Of a DNA stretch of 64,000 bases, positions 17,381-25,882 are shown one piece after another. The stretch is taken from contig NZ_JAELXV010000002.1 of the NCBI RefSeq assembly GCF_016427535.1, positions 310,001 to 374,000 on the forward strand. Direction: 5' to 3'. Source of the stretch: Hymenobacter sp. BT559. Lineage in GTDB: Bacteria; Bacteroidota; Bacteroidia; Cytophagales; Hymenobacteraceae. Below the pieces are notes generated by a model, which ran no database searches, was not told the DNA's origin, and saw nothing but the letters and a program-made list of their open reading frames with translations. The position numbers and the translations under genes are program-made. Each line of letters starts with the position of its first letter. Within the stretch, counting starts at the first letter, position 1.

Positions 17381-18457
17381 ATGAATTCTTTCGGAACGCT
17401 TTTTCGCATCACCACCTTCGGCGAGTCGCACGGGGTGGGCATTGGAGTAATTATTGACGGGTGCCCGGCGGGCGTGCCACTCGACGTAGCTGAGATTCAG
17501 GCGGCGCTCGACCGGCGCCGGCCGGGGCAGTCGGATTTGACGACGCCGCGGAAGGAGGCTGACACTGTGCAGGTGCAGTCGGGCACGTTTGAGGGCTACA
17601 CCATGGGCACGCCCATCAGCCTCTTTATTGCCAACGCCGACCAGCGCTCAGGCGACTATTCACACATTGCGCACGCCTACCGCCCCAGCCACGCCGACTA
17701 CACCTACGACGTGAAATATGGCCGCCGCGACTACCGCGGCGGCGGCCGCAGTTCGGCTCGCGAAACAGCCGCCCGCGTAGCCGCCGGCGCCGTAGCCGCC
17801 CGGCTGCTGGCGCACTTCGGCGTCGAGGTCAAGGCGTATGTATCGGCCGTGGGCGAGGTTGAGCTAACTGAGAGCTATGAGAATCTCGATTTGAGCCTCA
17901 TCGAGAGCAACGCCGTGCGCTGCCCCGAGCCCGAAGCCGCTGCCCGTATGGAAGCCCGCATTCGTGAGGCGCAAGCCGCACACGACACCGTGGGCGGCGT
18001 TATAACCGGCGTAGCCACCGGCGTGCCGCCCGGCCTGGGTGAGCCTGTGTTTGATAAGCTGCCGGCCGTCCTAGGTCAGGCTATGCTCAGCATCAATGCC
18101 GTGAAGGGCTTCGAGTTCGGCTCGGGCTTTGAAGGCACCAAGCTGCCCGGCTCGGTGCACAACGACGAATTTTACACCGATGAGACCGGCCGCGTGCGCA
18201 CCCGCACCAACCACAGCGGCGGCAGCCAAGGCGGCATTTCCAACGGCCAAGACGTGTATTTCCGCGTCGCCTTCAAACCAGTCGCCACACTCTTGCAGCG
18301 CCAAGCTACTATCAACGACCAAGGCGAAAGCATCGAGCTAGTGGGCCGCGGTCGCCACGACGCCTGCGTGCTACCCCGCGCCGTGCCCATTGTGGAGGCC
18401 ATGACCCAGCTCGTGCTGGCCGACCTTCTGCTGCGTGCGCGGGCTAATAAAATATAA
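17381..18457 (+). CDS. aroC: Chorismate synthase
   Basis: AroC makes chorismate from 5-enolpyruvylshikimate 3-phosphate, using reduced FMN, as the last shared step to aromatic amino acids, folate and quinones. The 358-residue protein has the signatures [18 protein letters not shown] near the start, [35 protein letters not shown] with [10 protein letters not shown], and the C-terminal [13 protein letters not shown]. The ATG at 17381 gives [18 protein letters not shown], the normal N-terminus; an upstream in-frame start at 17366 would only add five residues. A perfect hairpin repeat follows the stop. Confidence 0.98.
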   Translation: MNSFGTLFRITTFGESHGVGIGVIIDGCPAGVPLDVAEIQAALDRRRPGQSDLTTPRKEADTVQVQSGTFEGYTMGTPISLFIANADQRSGDYSHIAHAYRPSHADYTYDVKYGRRDYRGGGRSSARETAARVAAGAVAARLLAHFGVEVKAYVSAVGEVELTESYENLDLSLIESNAVRCPEPEAAARMEARIREAQAAHDTVGGVITGVATGVPPGLGEPVFDKLPAVLGQAMLSINAVKGFEFGSGFEGTKLPGSVHNDEFYTDETGRVRTRTNHSGGSQGGISNGQDVYFRVAFKPVATLLQRQATINDQGESIELVGRGRHDACVLPRAVPIVEAMTQLVLADLLLRARANKI

Positions 18458-18489
18458 GCTTGTCCCTTAGCCTAGGAAGGGCTGATGTT

Positions 18490-18590
18490 AAAAAATGCTT
18501 GTCATGCTGAGCTTGCGAAGCATCTTATCACGCTAGGCTATTCCAGCCGTGATAAGATGCTTCGCAAGCTCAGCATGACAAGCATTTTTT
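18490..18590. repeat. Perfect palindromic repeat of the GTCATGCTGAGC family
   Basis: Arms of 43 bp (18490-18532 and 18548-18590) are exact reverse complements with a 15-bp loop, and the outer ends are runs of six A and six T. Lying between convergent aroC and the PepSY gene, it should terminate both. Its inner sequence is GTCATGCTGAGCTTGCGAAG then CATCTTATCACG. Decayed relatives lie at 3058-3143, 19892-19915 and 35930-35956. Confidence 0.9.
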
Positions 18591-18614
18591 AGAGGTACTG
18601 ACTTCTGAGGAAGA

Positions 18615-19850
18615 TTAAGCCGCTACGGCTCTTTCCACAGCCACTTTAGCCAACGCCGGCTGGCGGTGTAGCTTCTTGTTTTTCTTCAAGCGGTTCCACC
18701 AGATGAAGAAGCCTGTTACTGGTAGTGTGGCGCATACTAGGCTAGCCACGAATGCCAGAATCTTCGTAGGCCAGCCTAGGATAGCGCCCACGTGGATGTC
18801 GTAGTTCATCCCAATAAATTTCTCGCCGTCGGGCTTGTCACGGTAAAGCTCGGCCTTTTGGAAGGCGCCGGTGCGGGCGTCGTAGGTCAGCTGGTCGGAG
18901 CGGAAGCGGGTGCCTTCGCCTTCATTCACGCGCACCGTCAGTGGGTCTTTAAGGCTAGTAAGGGGCTTGGCCGACACCATGACGGCGGCTGGGATGCGTT
19001 GCCAAGCGTCGCGCACAGCGGCGTTCAGGGTTTGGTCGGCTTGGGCTTGCTCGGCGGTACCTAGGGCAGCGGGCTTTTCTTTACTCATGCCCTTTTTGCC
19101 GCCTTTGCCACCCTTGCCGCCGTGGGCCTCGGCCGAGTGGCCAGTGGCTAGGTACGATACGCCGTTGCGTACCCAATCGAAAGACCAAGTGAGACCGGTG
19201 AGGGCGATGACGAGGCTAACCAAAGTCACGTAGAAGCCCACCGTGTTGTGCAGGTCGTAGTTGAGGCGCTTGCCCGAGGCATCCCACTTTACTTTGAAGC
19301 GCTGCTTGCGGGCGGCCTTGTTCTTAGGCCACCACAGCACCAGACCGCTTAGCAGCATTAGCACGAAGGTGAGGGTGCTGTAGCTCACTACCCAGCGGCC
19401 GGCATCGCCGAGCAGCAGGTCCCAGTGCACGCTTTTTACGAGCTGGAAAAACTCTGTTTTGTTATCCAGAATGCCTGTCACCTGCCCGGTGTAGGGGTTC
19501 ACATAGGCCGAGCGCAGCACCTCGACCTGCCCACCGAAGTAGGGCTTGCCGGGTGTGCCCTTGTAGGTCATGAAGCTCCAGGCGCGGTCGGGGGCGCGGT
19601 AGGCGTTGGCATAATATATCTGCTGGTCAGCACCTAGGGCCTGCTGGGCTTTCTCCCACACTACGCTGTAGGGGAGGGGCTGAGCTGCCGCGCTGGGCGG
19701 CGCCACAAATACCATGTCGCGGTGCACGACCTCAAAAATCTCGCGCTGAAACACGTAGAGGCACCCCGTGATGCTCACGATGAACACGATGAGCCCGGAT
19801 GCGAGCCCGAGCCACAGGTGCAGCTTGCCAACTAGCTTTTTGAAGGTCAT
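18615..19850 (-). CDS. PepSY-associated membrane protein, likely iron-uptake reductase-like
   Basis: The 411-residue protein has four clear membrane helices: residues about 12-34 (LASGLIVFIVSITGCLYVF), 155-175, 205-228 and 365-390 (LAFVASLVCATLPVTGFFIWW), the usual PepSY_TM layout with periplasmic PepSY domains between them. Conserved histidines occur in HLWLGLASG, SVHWDLLLG, LHNTVGFY and DIHVGAILGWPTK, typical of members that bind heme across the membrane. A His/Gly/Lys-rich insert (AHGGKGGKGGKKGMSK) follows helix three. These proteins are usually encoded beside siderophore receptors and are thought to reduce or pass iron; here the receptor gene lies just upstream, with a 91-bp gap. Confidence 0.9.
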   Translation of the reverse strand: MTFKKLVGKLHLWLGLASGLIVFIVSITGCLYVFQREIFEVVHRDMVFVAPPSAAAQPLPYSVVWEKAQQALGADQQIYYANAYRAPDRAWSFMTYKGTPGKPYFGGQVEVLRSAYVNPYTGQVTGILDNKTEFFQLVKSVHWDLLLGDAGRWVVSYSTLTFVLMLLSGLVLWWPKNKAARKQRFKVKWDASGKRLNYDLHNTVGFYVTLVSLVIALTGLTWSFDWVRNGVSYLATGHSAEAHGGKGGKGGKKGMSKEKPAALGTAEQAQADQTLNAAVRDAWQRIPAAVMVSAKPLTSLKDPLTVRVNEGEGTRFRSDQLTYDARTGAFQKAELYRDKPDGEKFIGMNYDIHVGAILGWPTKILAFVASLVCATLPVTGFFIWWNRLKKNKKLHRQPALAKVAVERAVAA

Positions 19851-19891
19851 GACGGTTGGATTTAGTGGTTACTCCTAGGTCTTAAAACCTT

Positions 19892-19915
19892 CTGTCATGC
19901 TGAGCTTGCCAAGCA
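19892..19915. repeat. Half copy of the GTCATGCTGAGC repeat
   Basis: CTGTCATGCTGAGCTTGCC followed by AAGCATT matches one arm of the palindrome at 18490-18590; the second arm is missing. It sits between the receptor and the PepSY gene. Confidence 0.65.
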
Positions 19916-19941
19916 TTACAGATGGCTATAAATCAGTAACT

Positions 19942-22392
19942 TTAGAATGAATACCCGGCCGTGAGGCGGAAGCTAGTGGGTGCCTCGGGCTGCCAAGTGT
20001 AGTAGCTGCCGATGGCGGCCGCGCCGCTGCCCGAAGCTGCCGTGAAAGCGCCCGCGGCGTAGTTGTAGCGGTTGGTGATGTTGTTTACCAAGAGGTTAAC
20101 CCCTAGGTGCTCGCCCTGCCACGACACGCCGGCGTCGAGGCGGTAGTAGTTGTCGGGCAGTTTCACGCCCTGGTTGCCGAGGCCAGCGTAGCGCTCTACC
20201 TGCCACTGCATGCCGCCCGAGAGGCCAAAGCCCTTGAGCGCGCCGCGCTGAAAGCGGTAGTTCAGCCAGGCGTTGCTGTTGTGCTTAGCGGTGCCGCCCA
20301 GCCGGCGGCCGATGTTGGCCTCGTTGTTATCCTTTGTAATAGTGGCGTCAAGGAGCGAGTAGTTGGCCACCAGGTTCAGGCCCGATACCAGCTCGCCGGT
20401 AAAGTCGGCCTCGATGCCCCGCGAGCGCACCTCGCCGATGGCTACCTGGGCATTCGGAAACTGCGGATTGATGGGCTGGAGCGACTGCGCGATGTTGGTT
20501 TTGTTGATGTTGAACGCCGCCACGGTAGTGCTGAAGCGCCCGTCCATCCACTCGCGCTTGATGCCTGCCTCAATGTTTTTGCCACGCTGCGCTGGCAGTA
20601 AGTTGTTGTCAATGTCAAACGCCGTTTGGGCGATGTACGACTGGTCGTACACGGCGTACACAGCCGTGTTAGGCAGTACCGTGGCGCTCAGGCCGAAGCG
20701 TGGCGTCACCACGTTTTGCTTCACGCGGGCAGTCACGTTGTTGTTGGCCGAGTAGCGGGCGGCCACCGTCAGGCGCAGCACGTTGTCGAAGAAGCCAAGC
20801 TCGTCTTGCACGTACAAGCCGGTGTAGCGGGTCAGGCCCTTCGCACCACGCTGGTCAAGGCTGCGGGCGCGCAAGGCATCCTGGTCGCTGAGCGAAGTCG
20901 GCGCCGTGCTATAGTAAGTAGCCTGGGTAATGTCGAGCGGCAAGAAGCCCGCCGCCCCAAAGTCAGCCGCGTAGCTCTTGCTCGATGCATCGAGGCCCAC
21001 AATGATGCGGTGCTGCACGGGGCCGGTTTCCACGGTGCCATTCAAGAAGGCCTGGCCTACCAGCGTGGTATTATCTACGTCGTAGAGGAACAGCGAGCGA
21101 TTCAGTACGTTGGTGCCCGCGATGGCGCGGCCGCCGTTTACGCCGCTCACGTTGAAGGTGGCGTTGGGGTTGAACGAGCCCGCGGCTATCCAGTTGGAGA
21201 GGCCGCGCATGGCGTAGCGCAGGTAGCCGACCTGGCCGGTTACTTTCCAGTTGTCGTTGAGTTTGTGCTCGATGTTGACAAATGAGCTGTGGTCATTCAC
21301 CCGCGACGAGCCCATGCTGGGGTCGTATACCGAGAAATCCTGGCTCAGGCTCTTGTAGCCGTTGGGCGAAAACACGTAGTTGCCGGCCACCGAGAAGTTC
21401 GAGTACTGGTACACGTACTGCGCCGTGATGGTCGTCTTGTCGTCGAGCTGGTAGCGCAGGCTGGGCGCCAGGGCCACCTTGCGGTTGAAGTCATAGCCTT
21501 GGTACGAGTCCAGGCTCTGGCCCATCACGTTGAGGCGGTATTGCAGCTTGTTGTCCTTGCTCAGCTTGCCGTCGATGTCGGCCGTGGCGCGGTACTGCCC
21601 AAAGCTTCCTAGGGTCAGGCCCACCGACTTGCGGCTCACGCCCGTGGGCGCCTTCAGCACCACGTTGTAGAAGCCGCCCGCATCCGAGTTGCTCAGCAAG
21701 AAGCCGCCCGGGCCTTTCACAAACTCCACGCGGTCGATAAACGAGGCATCCTCGGCCAGCGGGCCGAAGTAGTTGCCCGTGCTCATGCCGTTGCGCAGCG
21801 AGCCAAAGCCCGTATTGAAGCCTCGAATATTAATGCGGGCGTACACGTTGTTCCAGTGGCCGGGCGCCACCGCGCCGCTCACATTGCGCGTAATGCCCTC
21901 CACGGGCGTGAAAATCTGCTGGTCGGCCAGCAGTTGGTTGGTCACCACCTGCACGTTTTGCGGCGCTTCGAGCAGCGGCTCGCCTAGGCGCAACGAGTTA
22001 GAAGGGTTGGGGCGGCGGTAGCGGTTGTGCACGCCCGTCACCGATACTTCATCAAGGTCGTGCTGAGCTTCCGTGAGGACAAAATTCTGCTCATAAGGGC
22101 CATCAGTCAGCTCTACCTGGCGCTCTTGGGTCGCGTAGCCCACCATCCGGATACCTAAGGTGTAGGTGCCAGGCGTCACATTGGGCAGGCGGTAGTCGCC
22201 ATTAGCATCGGTGTCGATACCCACGGTAGTGCCACGTAGCGCCACCGAAGCGCCCACTACCGGCTTGCCGGTTGCGCTATTGGTAATATGGCCTTGGATT
22301 ACAATGTTTTGGGCAAAGGCAATGCTGGTGGCAAACAACAGCGGCAGGCCCATTGAGAGGCGACCTAGGGAAAGCGTACTACTTACAGACAT
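19942..22392 (-). CDS. TonB-dependent siderophore receptor with N-terminal carboxypeptidase-like domain
   Basis: The 816-residue protein has a signal peptide (MSVSSTLSLGRLSMGLPLL, then FATSIAFAQ), a carboxypeptidase-regulatory-like domain (about 30-110, VIQGHITNSATGKPVVGASV), a plug with LLEAPQNVQVVTNQLLADQ, NIRGFN and FVKGPGGFLLSNSDAGG, and a 22-strand barrel ending in TAGYSF. The plug motifs are those of FhuA/FoxA-type ferric-siderophore receptors. The ATG at 22392 is chosen because a longer start at 22419 would lie inside the TACCTTTG promoter box. A Fur-like palindrome precedes that box. With the downstream PepSY protein it forms an iron-uptake pair; the siderophore is unknown. Confidence 0.93.
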   Translation of the reverse strand: MSVSSTLSLGRLSMGLPLLFATSIAFAQNIVIQGHITNSATGKPVVGASVALRGTTVGIDTDANGDYRLPNVTPGTYTLGIRMVGYATQERQVELTDGPYEQNFVLTEAQHDLDEVSVTGVHNRYRRPNPSNSLRLGEPLLEAPQNVQVVTNQLLADQQIFTPVEGITRNVSGAVAPGHWNNVYARINIRGFNTGFGSLRNGMSTGNYFGPLAEDASFIDRVEFVKGPGGFLLSNSDAGGFYNVVLKAPTGVSRKSVGLTLGSFGQYRATADIDGKLSKDNKLQYRLNVMGQSLDSYQGYDFNRKVALAPSLRYQLDDKTTITAQYVYQYSNFSVAGNYVFSPNGYKSLSQDFSVYDPSMGSSRVNDHSSFVNIEHKLNDNWKVTGQVGYLRYAMRGLSNWIAAGSFNPNATFNVSGVNGGRAIAGTNVLNRSLFLYDVDNTTLVGQAFLNGTVETGPVQHRIIVGLDASSKSYAADFGAAGFLPLDITQATYYSTAPTSLSDQDALRARSLDQRGAKGLTRYTGLYVQDELGFFDNVLRLTVAARYSANNNVTARVKQNVVTPRFGLSATVLPNTAVYAVYDQSYIAQTAFDIDNNLLPAQRGKNIEAGIKREWMDGRFSTTVAAFNINKTNIAQSLQPINPQFPNAQVAIGEVRSRGIEADFTGELVSGLNLVANYSLLDATITKDNNEANIGRRLGGTAKHNSNAWLNYRFQRGALKGFGLSGGMQWQVERYAGLGNQGVKLPDNYYRLDAGVSWQGEHLGVNLLVNNITNRYNYAAGAFTAASGSGAAAIGSYYTWQPEAPTSFRLTAGYSF

Positions 22393-22416
22393 TAAGTTTT
22401 GATGAAGGCGACGCTG

Positions 22417-22424
22417 CAAAGGTA
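22417..22424 (-). promoter_or_regulatory. Minus-7 box for the siderophore receptor
   Basis: The minus strand reads TACCTTTG, a full TAnnTTTG match, 24 bp before the ATG at 22392. The palindrome at 22439-22469 covers the expected minus-33 region. Confidence 0.65.
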
Positions 22425-22438
22425 GGCCCCGCCCAATA

Positions 22439-22469
22439 CTTATTTGTAATTAGTCTAATTAAAAATAAG
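22439..22469. promoter_or_regulatory. 31-bp palindromic operator, Fur-like 7-1-7 core
   Basis: The two 15-bp arms are reverse complements with one mismatch around a single central base at 22454. The core TAATTAG-T-CTAATTA has the 7-1-7 symmetry of Fur boxes. It covers the minus-33 region of the siderophore receptor and ends 21 bp upstream of the TACTTTTG box of the divergent nfu gene, so one regulator could control both. Fur is the simplest candidate, by position and symmetry only. Confidence 0.65.
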
Positions 22470-22489
22470 CCAAGCAGTCCTATTTAGGT

Positions 22490-22497
22490 TACTTTTG
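22490..22497 (+). promoter_or_regulatory. Minus-7 box for nfu
   Basis: TACTTTTG fits TAnnTTTG. Transcription from here would give a leader of about 175 nt before the ATG at 22680, with inverted arms GGGCTGGC/GCCAGCCC (22545-22552, 22591-22598) and GGCAAGC/GCTTGCC (22599-22605, 22637-22643). Confidence 0.5.
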
Positions 22498-22679
22498 TGC
22501 TGGCTACCAACATCCTAAAAATCGAACAGCTACATGCCATCGGTGGGCTGGCGCAACCTCCGCCGCCTAGTCGTTGTTATGGTCTAAATTGCCAGCCCGG
22601 CAAGCGCTGGCCCTAGGTCCTGCTTTAGGCTAAGCGGCTTGCCATGGCTTGTTTATCAGCTCCTAAATCCTTAGAAATC

Positions 22680-23282
22680 ATGTCTGCTATTTCCATCTAC
22701 GCCGAGGCGTCGCCCAACCCTGAGAGCATGAAATTTGTGCTCAACTCCACCCTGCTGCCCGATGGCGTGAGCGTGGACTACCCCACCGTGGAGGCGGCCG
22801 CCAACTCGCCCATCGCCCAGGAGCTGTTCGGCTTCGACTACGTGGGTCGGGTATTCATCGCCCAAAACTTCGTGACCATCACCAAAACTCAGCCCGAGCT
22901 GGGCTGGACGAGCATCATCCCCGAACTGCGTCAGTTCATTAAGAGCTACGTAGAGGCTGGCGGCACGCTATTCACCGTGGACCCCGCTGCCGAGCAAAAA
23001 GCTGCCCAGGCCGCCAGCGCTGGCGACCCCACCCAGCAAGACGGCTTTACGAGCCAAAAAATCATTGACCTGCTCGACAACTACGTGCGCCCTGCCGTGG
23101 AGCAAGATGGTGGCAACATCACTTTCAAAAGCTACCGCGACGGCATCGTAACTGTGAACCTGCAAGGCTCGTGCTCGGGCTGCCCCTCAGCCACGGTAAC
23201 CCTGAAATCGGGCATCGAGAACCTGCTCAAGCGCATGGTGCCCGAGGTAAAAGAAGTAGTAGCCGAAGGCGTATTGGTGTAA
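22680..23282 (+). CDS. Nfu-type iron-sulfur carrier protein
   Basis: The 200-residue protein joins an N-terminal Nfu_N scaffold domain (residues 5-95, with ASPNPESMKFVLN) and a C-terminal NifU-like domain (about 122-200) with the cluster-binding pair Cys165-x2-Cys168 in GSCSGCPSATVTLKSGIE. Such proteins hold a [4Fe-4S] cluster between two subunits and deliver it to target enzymes. The ATG at 22680 gives MSAISIYAEASPNPES; a longer start at 22644 would add 12 atypical residues. It is divergent from the siderophore receptor and shares its putative operator region, fitting joint iron control. A terminator follows at 23305. Confidence 0.93.
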   Translation: MSAISIYAEASPNPESMKFVLNSTLLPDGVSVDYPTVEAAANSPIAQELFGFDYVGRVFIAQNFVTITKTQPELGWTSIIPELRQFIKSYVEAGGTLFTVDPAAEQKAAQAASAGDPTQQDGFTSQKIIDLLDNYVRPAVEQDGGNITFKSYRDGIVTVNLQGSCSGCPSATVTLKSGIENLLKRMVPEVKEVVAEGVLV

Positions 23283-23304
23283 TGCCAGCGCGCATTGCGC
23301 GATG

Positions 23305-23334
23305 AAAAGGCCGGGCATTGCCCGGCCTTTTTTT
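23305..23334 (+). terminator. Terminator after nfu
   Basis: AAAAGGCCGGG and CCCGGCCTTTT form an 11-bp stem with a 5-nt loop, followed by further T residues. Confidence 0.9.
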
Positions 23335-23357
23335 GTGTCGTTACTTTCGCCTGCATC

Positions 23358-24209
23358 TTGGCTCGCACAGCTTTGGAACAACTCATACTACCTGAACCTA
23401 AACCTGAGCCTACCGACCCGGCGGTGCCAAGCTACCCTACCATTGCAGAAAGCTGGGGCGCCTTGGGCTGGTTTGTGCTCTGCACCTTAGTAGCGGCGTT
23501 GCTGATACTGCTACCGGCCAGTATGCTTTTCCATCAGCAAAACCCAGCCAAACAATTGACTACGGCGGTAGCGGCTGAAGGCGGGCTACTGCTCACCATT
23601 TGGTGGCTGGCGCGGCGGGCAGGTACCCGCTGGCCTCGCTTGGGTGGGGGCGAGCAGGCGGCCTCATGGCGGCTCTATGTTTTGCTACTGCTAATAATGC
23701 CTGCCCAGGCCGTAGTGCTCACTACCCTATCGCTGCTGCCGTTACCTGACTGGACGGGAAAGACATTTATCGACTGGTCGCGCTATCCAGTGCTGGCCTT
23801 TGGTATAGGTAGTATTGTGGGGCCGGTACTGGAAGAGTATTTATTCCGAGGCGTATTGCTGCAGGGTTTATTACGCAATTATCGACCGTGGGTGGCTATA
23901 GCACAGTCGGCGCTGCTATTCGGAGTTTTTCACTTCAATCCTGCCCAAAGCCTGTCAGCGACGCTGATGGGCCTTGTAGTAGGCTGGCTTTACTACCGCA
24001 CGCAGTCACTGGGGCTGTGCATTGGTCTACACGCGCTTAATAATGCGTTTGCATTTACTATGCTGCGTTTTTCGAGCACGCCGCGCTACGTAGTGCTGAG
24101 CAATCAACTTGGTGCAGCGGGCTACTGGGCCCTAGTGGCGCTGGCTGCTATGGTGCTGAGCGGCTGCCTGTGGTGGCTGCACCGCCAGCTGCCTGCTACC
24201 GACAACTAA
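23358..24209 (+). CDS. CPBP family intramembrane metalloprotease
   Basis: The protein (about 283 residues) has around eight membrane segments and the three CPBP/Abi motifs: EEYLFRGVLLQGLL with the Glu-Glu pair, FGVFHFNPAQS with its His, and GLHALNNAF with His and Asn. Members are Rce1-like membrane proteases; bacterial roles include processing of small peptides or self-immunity, and the target here is unknown. An open frame reaches back to 23295 but passes through the nfu terminator, so the TTG at 23358 (or 23373) downstream of a TACTTTCG near-box is the likelier start. A perfect hairpin overlaps its stop. Confidence 0.88.
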   Translation: MARTALEQLILPEPKPEPTDPAVPSYPTIAESWGALGWFVLCTLVAALLILLPASMLFHQQNPAKQLTTAVAAEGGLLLTIWWLARRAGTRWPRLGGGEQAASWRLYVLLLLIMPAQAVVLTTLSLLPLPDWTGKTFIDWSRYPVLAFGIGSIVGPVLEEYLFRGVLLQGLLRNYRPWVAIAQSALLFGVFHFNPAQSLSATLMGLVVGWLYYRTQSLGLCIGLHALNNAFAFTMLRFSSTPRYVVLSNQLGAAGYWALVALAAMVLSGCLWWLHRQLPATDN

Positions 24210-24259
24210 AGTACAAGGGCGTTGAGCTACTGCGTAGCTCAACGCCCTTGTACTTTAGT
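24205..24259. terminator. Bidirectional terminator overlapping the CPBP stop
   Basis: Perfect 26-bp arms (24205-24230 and 24234-24259) with a 3-nt loop; the stop codon of the CPBP gene is part of the left arm. It also follows the convergent DUF5777 gene. Confidence 0.88.
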
Positions 24260-24275
24260 AAGCTCTTCTAAAACA

Positions 24276-25199
24276 CTACTTCCGATGTCGCTGCTTCACC
24301 GTGAAGTTGCGGCTCACAATGAAGCCATAATACAGGTTACCACTGAGGAAGGTCTTGGCTGTTTCAGCGATGAATTGCTTTTCTATCATGCCCTGCGAGT
24401 TGCTGACGTGGAGCTGAAAGATGTGGCCACCCGTTTCGATGTCCACGCCTAGGCCTACCGAATTGGACTGGTGAACTGCGGTGAACTTGCTCAGTAGATA
24501 ATGGTACTCAGCATTAACCGAAAACCGCTTCGTAAGCTTATAGCGGCCCCCGGCCCCTAGGGCCACCACATCGTTGTTTTCGCCTTCGCGCTGCACCAGG
24601 TTGCGGTGGATAAAAGTAGGCACTAGCTGTAATGACAGCTCAGGGCTAAACTTCCGTGCTATTAGTGCCTGGTACGTATAGGCAGTGCGCAGGCCCAAGG
24701 TGCGGTCAAAGGCATCAGTGCGGTAAGAATCGGTAGTAATGGCCGCCGACGTAAACAGCGTGACCGATACGGGCATGGCGTGCAGCCCGGTGCTCTGGCG
24801 CAGCGCCCGGTATTTCAAGAAGCCATCCACCGTTTTGTCGAGCGACGAGCGCCCTAGCCCTACCTCCAAGCGGTCGCTAATGCCATACTCTAGCGCGATG
24901 CGCACCTTCGCATTGTCGAACCCGAAGAGCGAAGAAAAGCCTTCGTTGACGGTGCCGAAATTGTGCGAGAACAGAAAAACCAGCGTGCCCTCGCCAGGCG
25001 TCTCGACAGTGTGACCGTTGATGAGGCGCGTGCTCTTGAATGTAGCATCAACCACCTGGGTGGCAGGCGCGTCCTTCTTAGTTTCAGTTTCCAGCTGACC
25101 TAGGAGGTCGGTCTGCGCGTGGGCGGCCGGCACGGCCAGCCCCGCCAGCAGCAAGCCCAGCGTCGCAGCCCGGCCGATAAAAGTAGCTAATTGAGTCAT
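24276..25199 (-). CDS. DUF5777 family beta-barrel protein
   Basis: The 307-residue protein has a signal peptide (LGLLLAGLAVPAAHAQ) and alternating strands consistent with a small outer-membrane barrel. Motifs NGHTVETPGEGTLVFLFSHN near the N-terminus, RIALEYGISDRLEVGLGRSS and HVSNSQGMIEKQFIAET are those of DUF5777. It is the last gene of an operon with a heme-lipoprotein and YceI, a combination that suggests a periplasmic respiratory or quinone-like lipid function, still unproven. Confidence 0.85.
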   Translation of the reverse strand: MTQLATFIGRAATLGLLLAGLAVPAAHAQTDLLGQLETETKKDAPATQVVDATFKSTRLINGHTVETPGEGTLVFLFSHNFGTVNEGFSSLFGFDNAKVRIALEYGISDRLEVGLGRSSLDKTVDGFLKYRALRQSTGLHAMPVSVTLFTSAAITTDSYRTDAFDRTLGLRTAYTYQALIARKFSPELSLQLVPTFIHRNLVQREGENNDVVALGAGGRYKLTKRFSVNAEYHYLLSKFTAVHQSNSVGLGVDIETGGHIFQLHVSNSQGMIEKQFIAETAKTFLSGNLYYGFIVSRNFTVKQRHRK

Positions 25200-25220
25200 A
25201 TAAGGATAGATAATAAGTGA

Positions 25221-25838
25221 CTAAGGTTGAGAAACTACATTAGGCGTTACAGCGTCGCAAGTGAGGTTCACGCGCACGCTCACCGACTTGGCAATGTGCT
25301 CGCGCACCAGCAGCGGAATGTCAATGGCGTAGTCGGCCGGCGCGATGTTGAAATAGGCGAATACTATTAGCTGGCCATCGCGCTGCTGTAGGGTGCCCGA
25401 CACGGCTACTTTGTGCGATACTCCGTGCAAGGTCATCTGGCCTTCTACCTCCACATTCTGGGAGGCCGTGGGCAGCAGCTTTAGTACTTGGGCCGCGTTG
25501 ACGACCTGGCCTGTGAAAGTGGCCTTGGGGTACTTCTCCGATTCCATGTAGTTCTCGTTGAAGTGCTCCTGCATGAGAGTGCGCTTGAACTGAAACTCCC
25601 GGATGGGCACCGCAAAGGCCAACTGCCCGGTGCTGAGGTCGAGCACGGCGGCTACCTTATTGTTGCGCGCCTCGATATCCTCCATAATGGAAGCCGAGAA
25701 AAACGAGATGACACCCGTTTTAGTCATGTACTTGGCCTGGGCACGCGCCCCCAGCGGCCCAGCCAGGCCCCCCAGCCACAGCAGAAGCCCGAGCAGCCAA
25801 TACCGTTGCCGGCCGACGCTTCGTAGAAAACCAGTCAT
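25221..25838 (-). CDS. YceI-like periplasmic protein
   Basis: After a signal peptide (RYWLLGLLLWLGG to ARAQ) the 205-residue protein carries the YceI lipocalin-like fold: FFSASIMEDIEARNNKVAAV, FAVPIREFQFKRTLMQEHFN, ESEKYPKATFTG and a final LRV-like strand VSVRVNLTCD. YceI proteins bind isoprenoid-type lipids in the periplasm. The ATG at 25838 is preferred; a start at 25871 would place extra residues before the signal peptide. It lies 21 bp upstream of DUF5777 and 44 bp downstream of the cytochrome-like gene. Confidence 0.88.
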   Translation of the reverse strand: MTGFLRSVGRQRYWLLGLLLWLGGLAGPLGARAQAKYMTKTGVISFFSASIMEDIEARNNKVAAVLDLSTGQLAFAVPIREFQFKRTLMQEHFNENYMESEKYPKATFTGQVVNAAQVLKLLPTASQNVEVEGQMTLHGVSHKVAVSGTLQQRDGQLIVFAYFNIAPADYAIDIPLLVREHIAKSVSVRVNLTCDAVTPNVVSQP

Positions 25839-25882
25839 GGAGTAGAGAGGGAAGAAAGAACTAGCAGACACCTCCTAGCCAC

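Noticed and set aside
20626..21285. Plus-strand open frame of 219 codons inside the siderophore receptor
   Set aside because: It is an antisense shadow caused by high GC; the opposite frame has clear receptor motifs.
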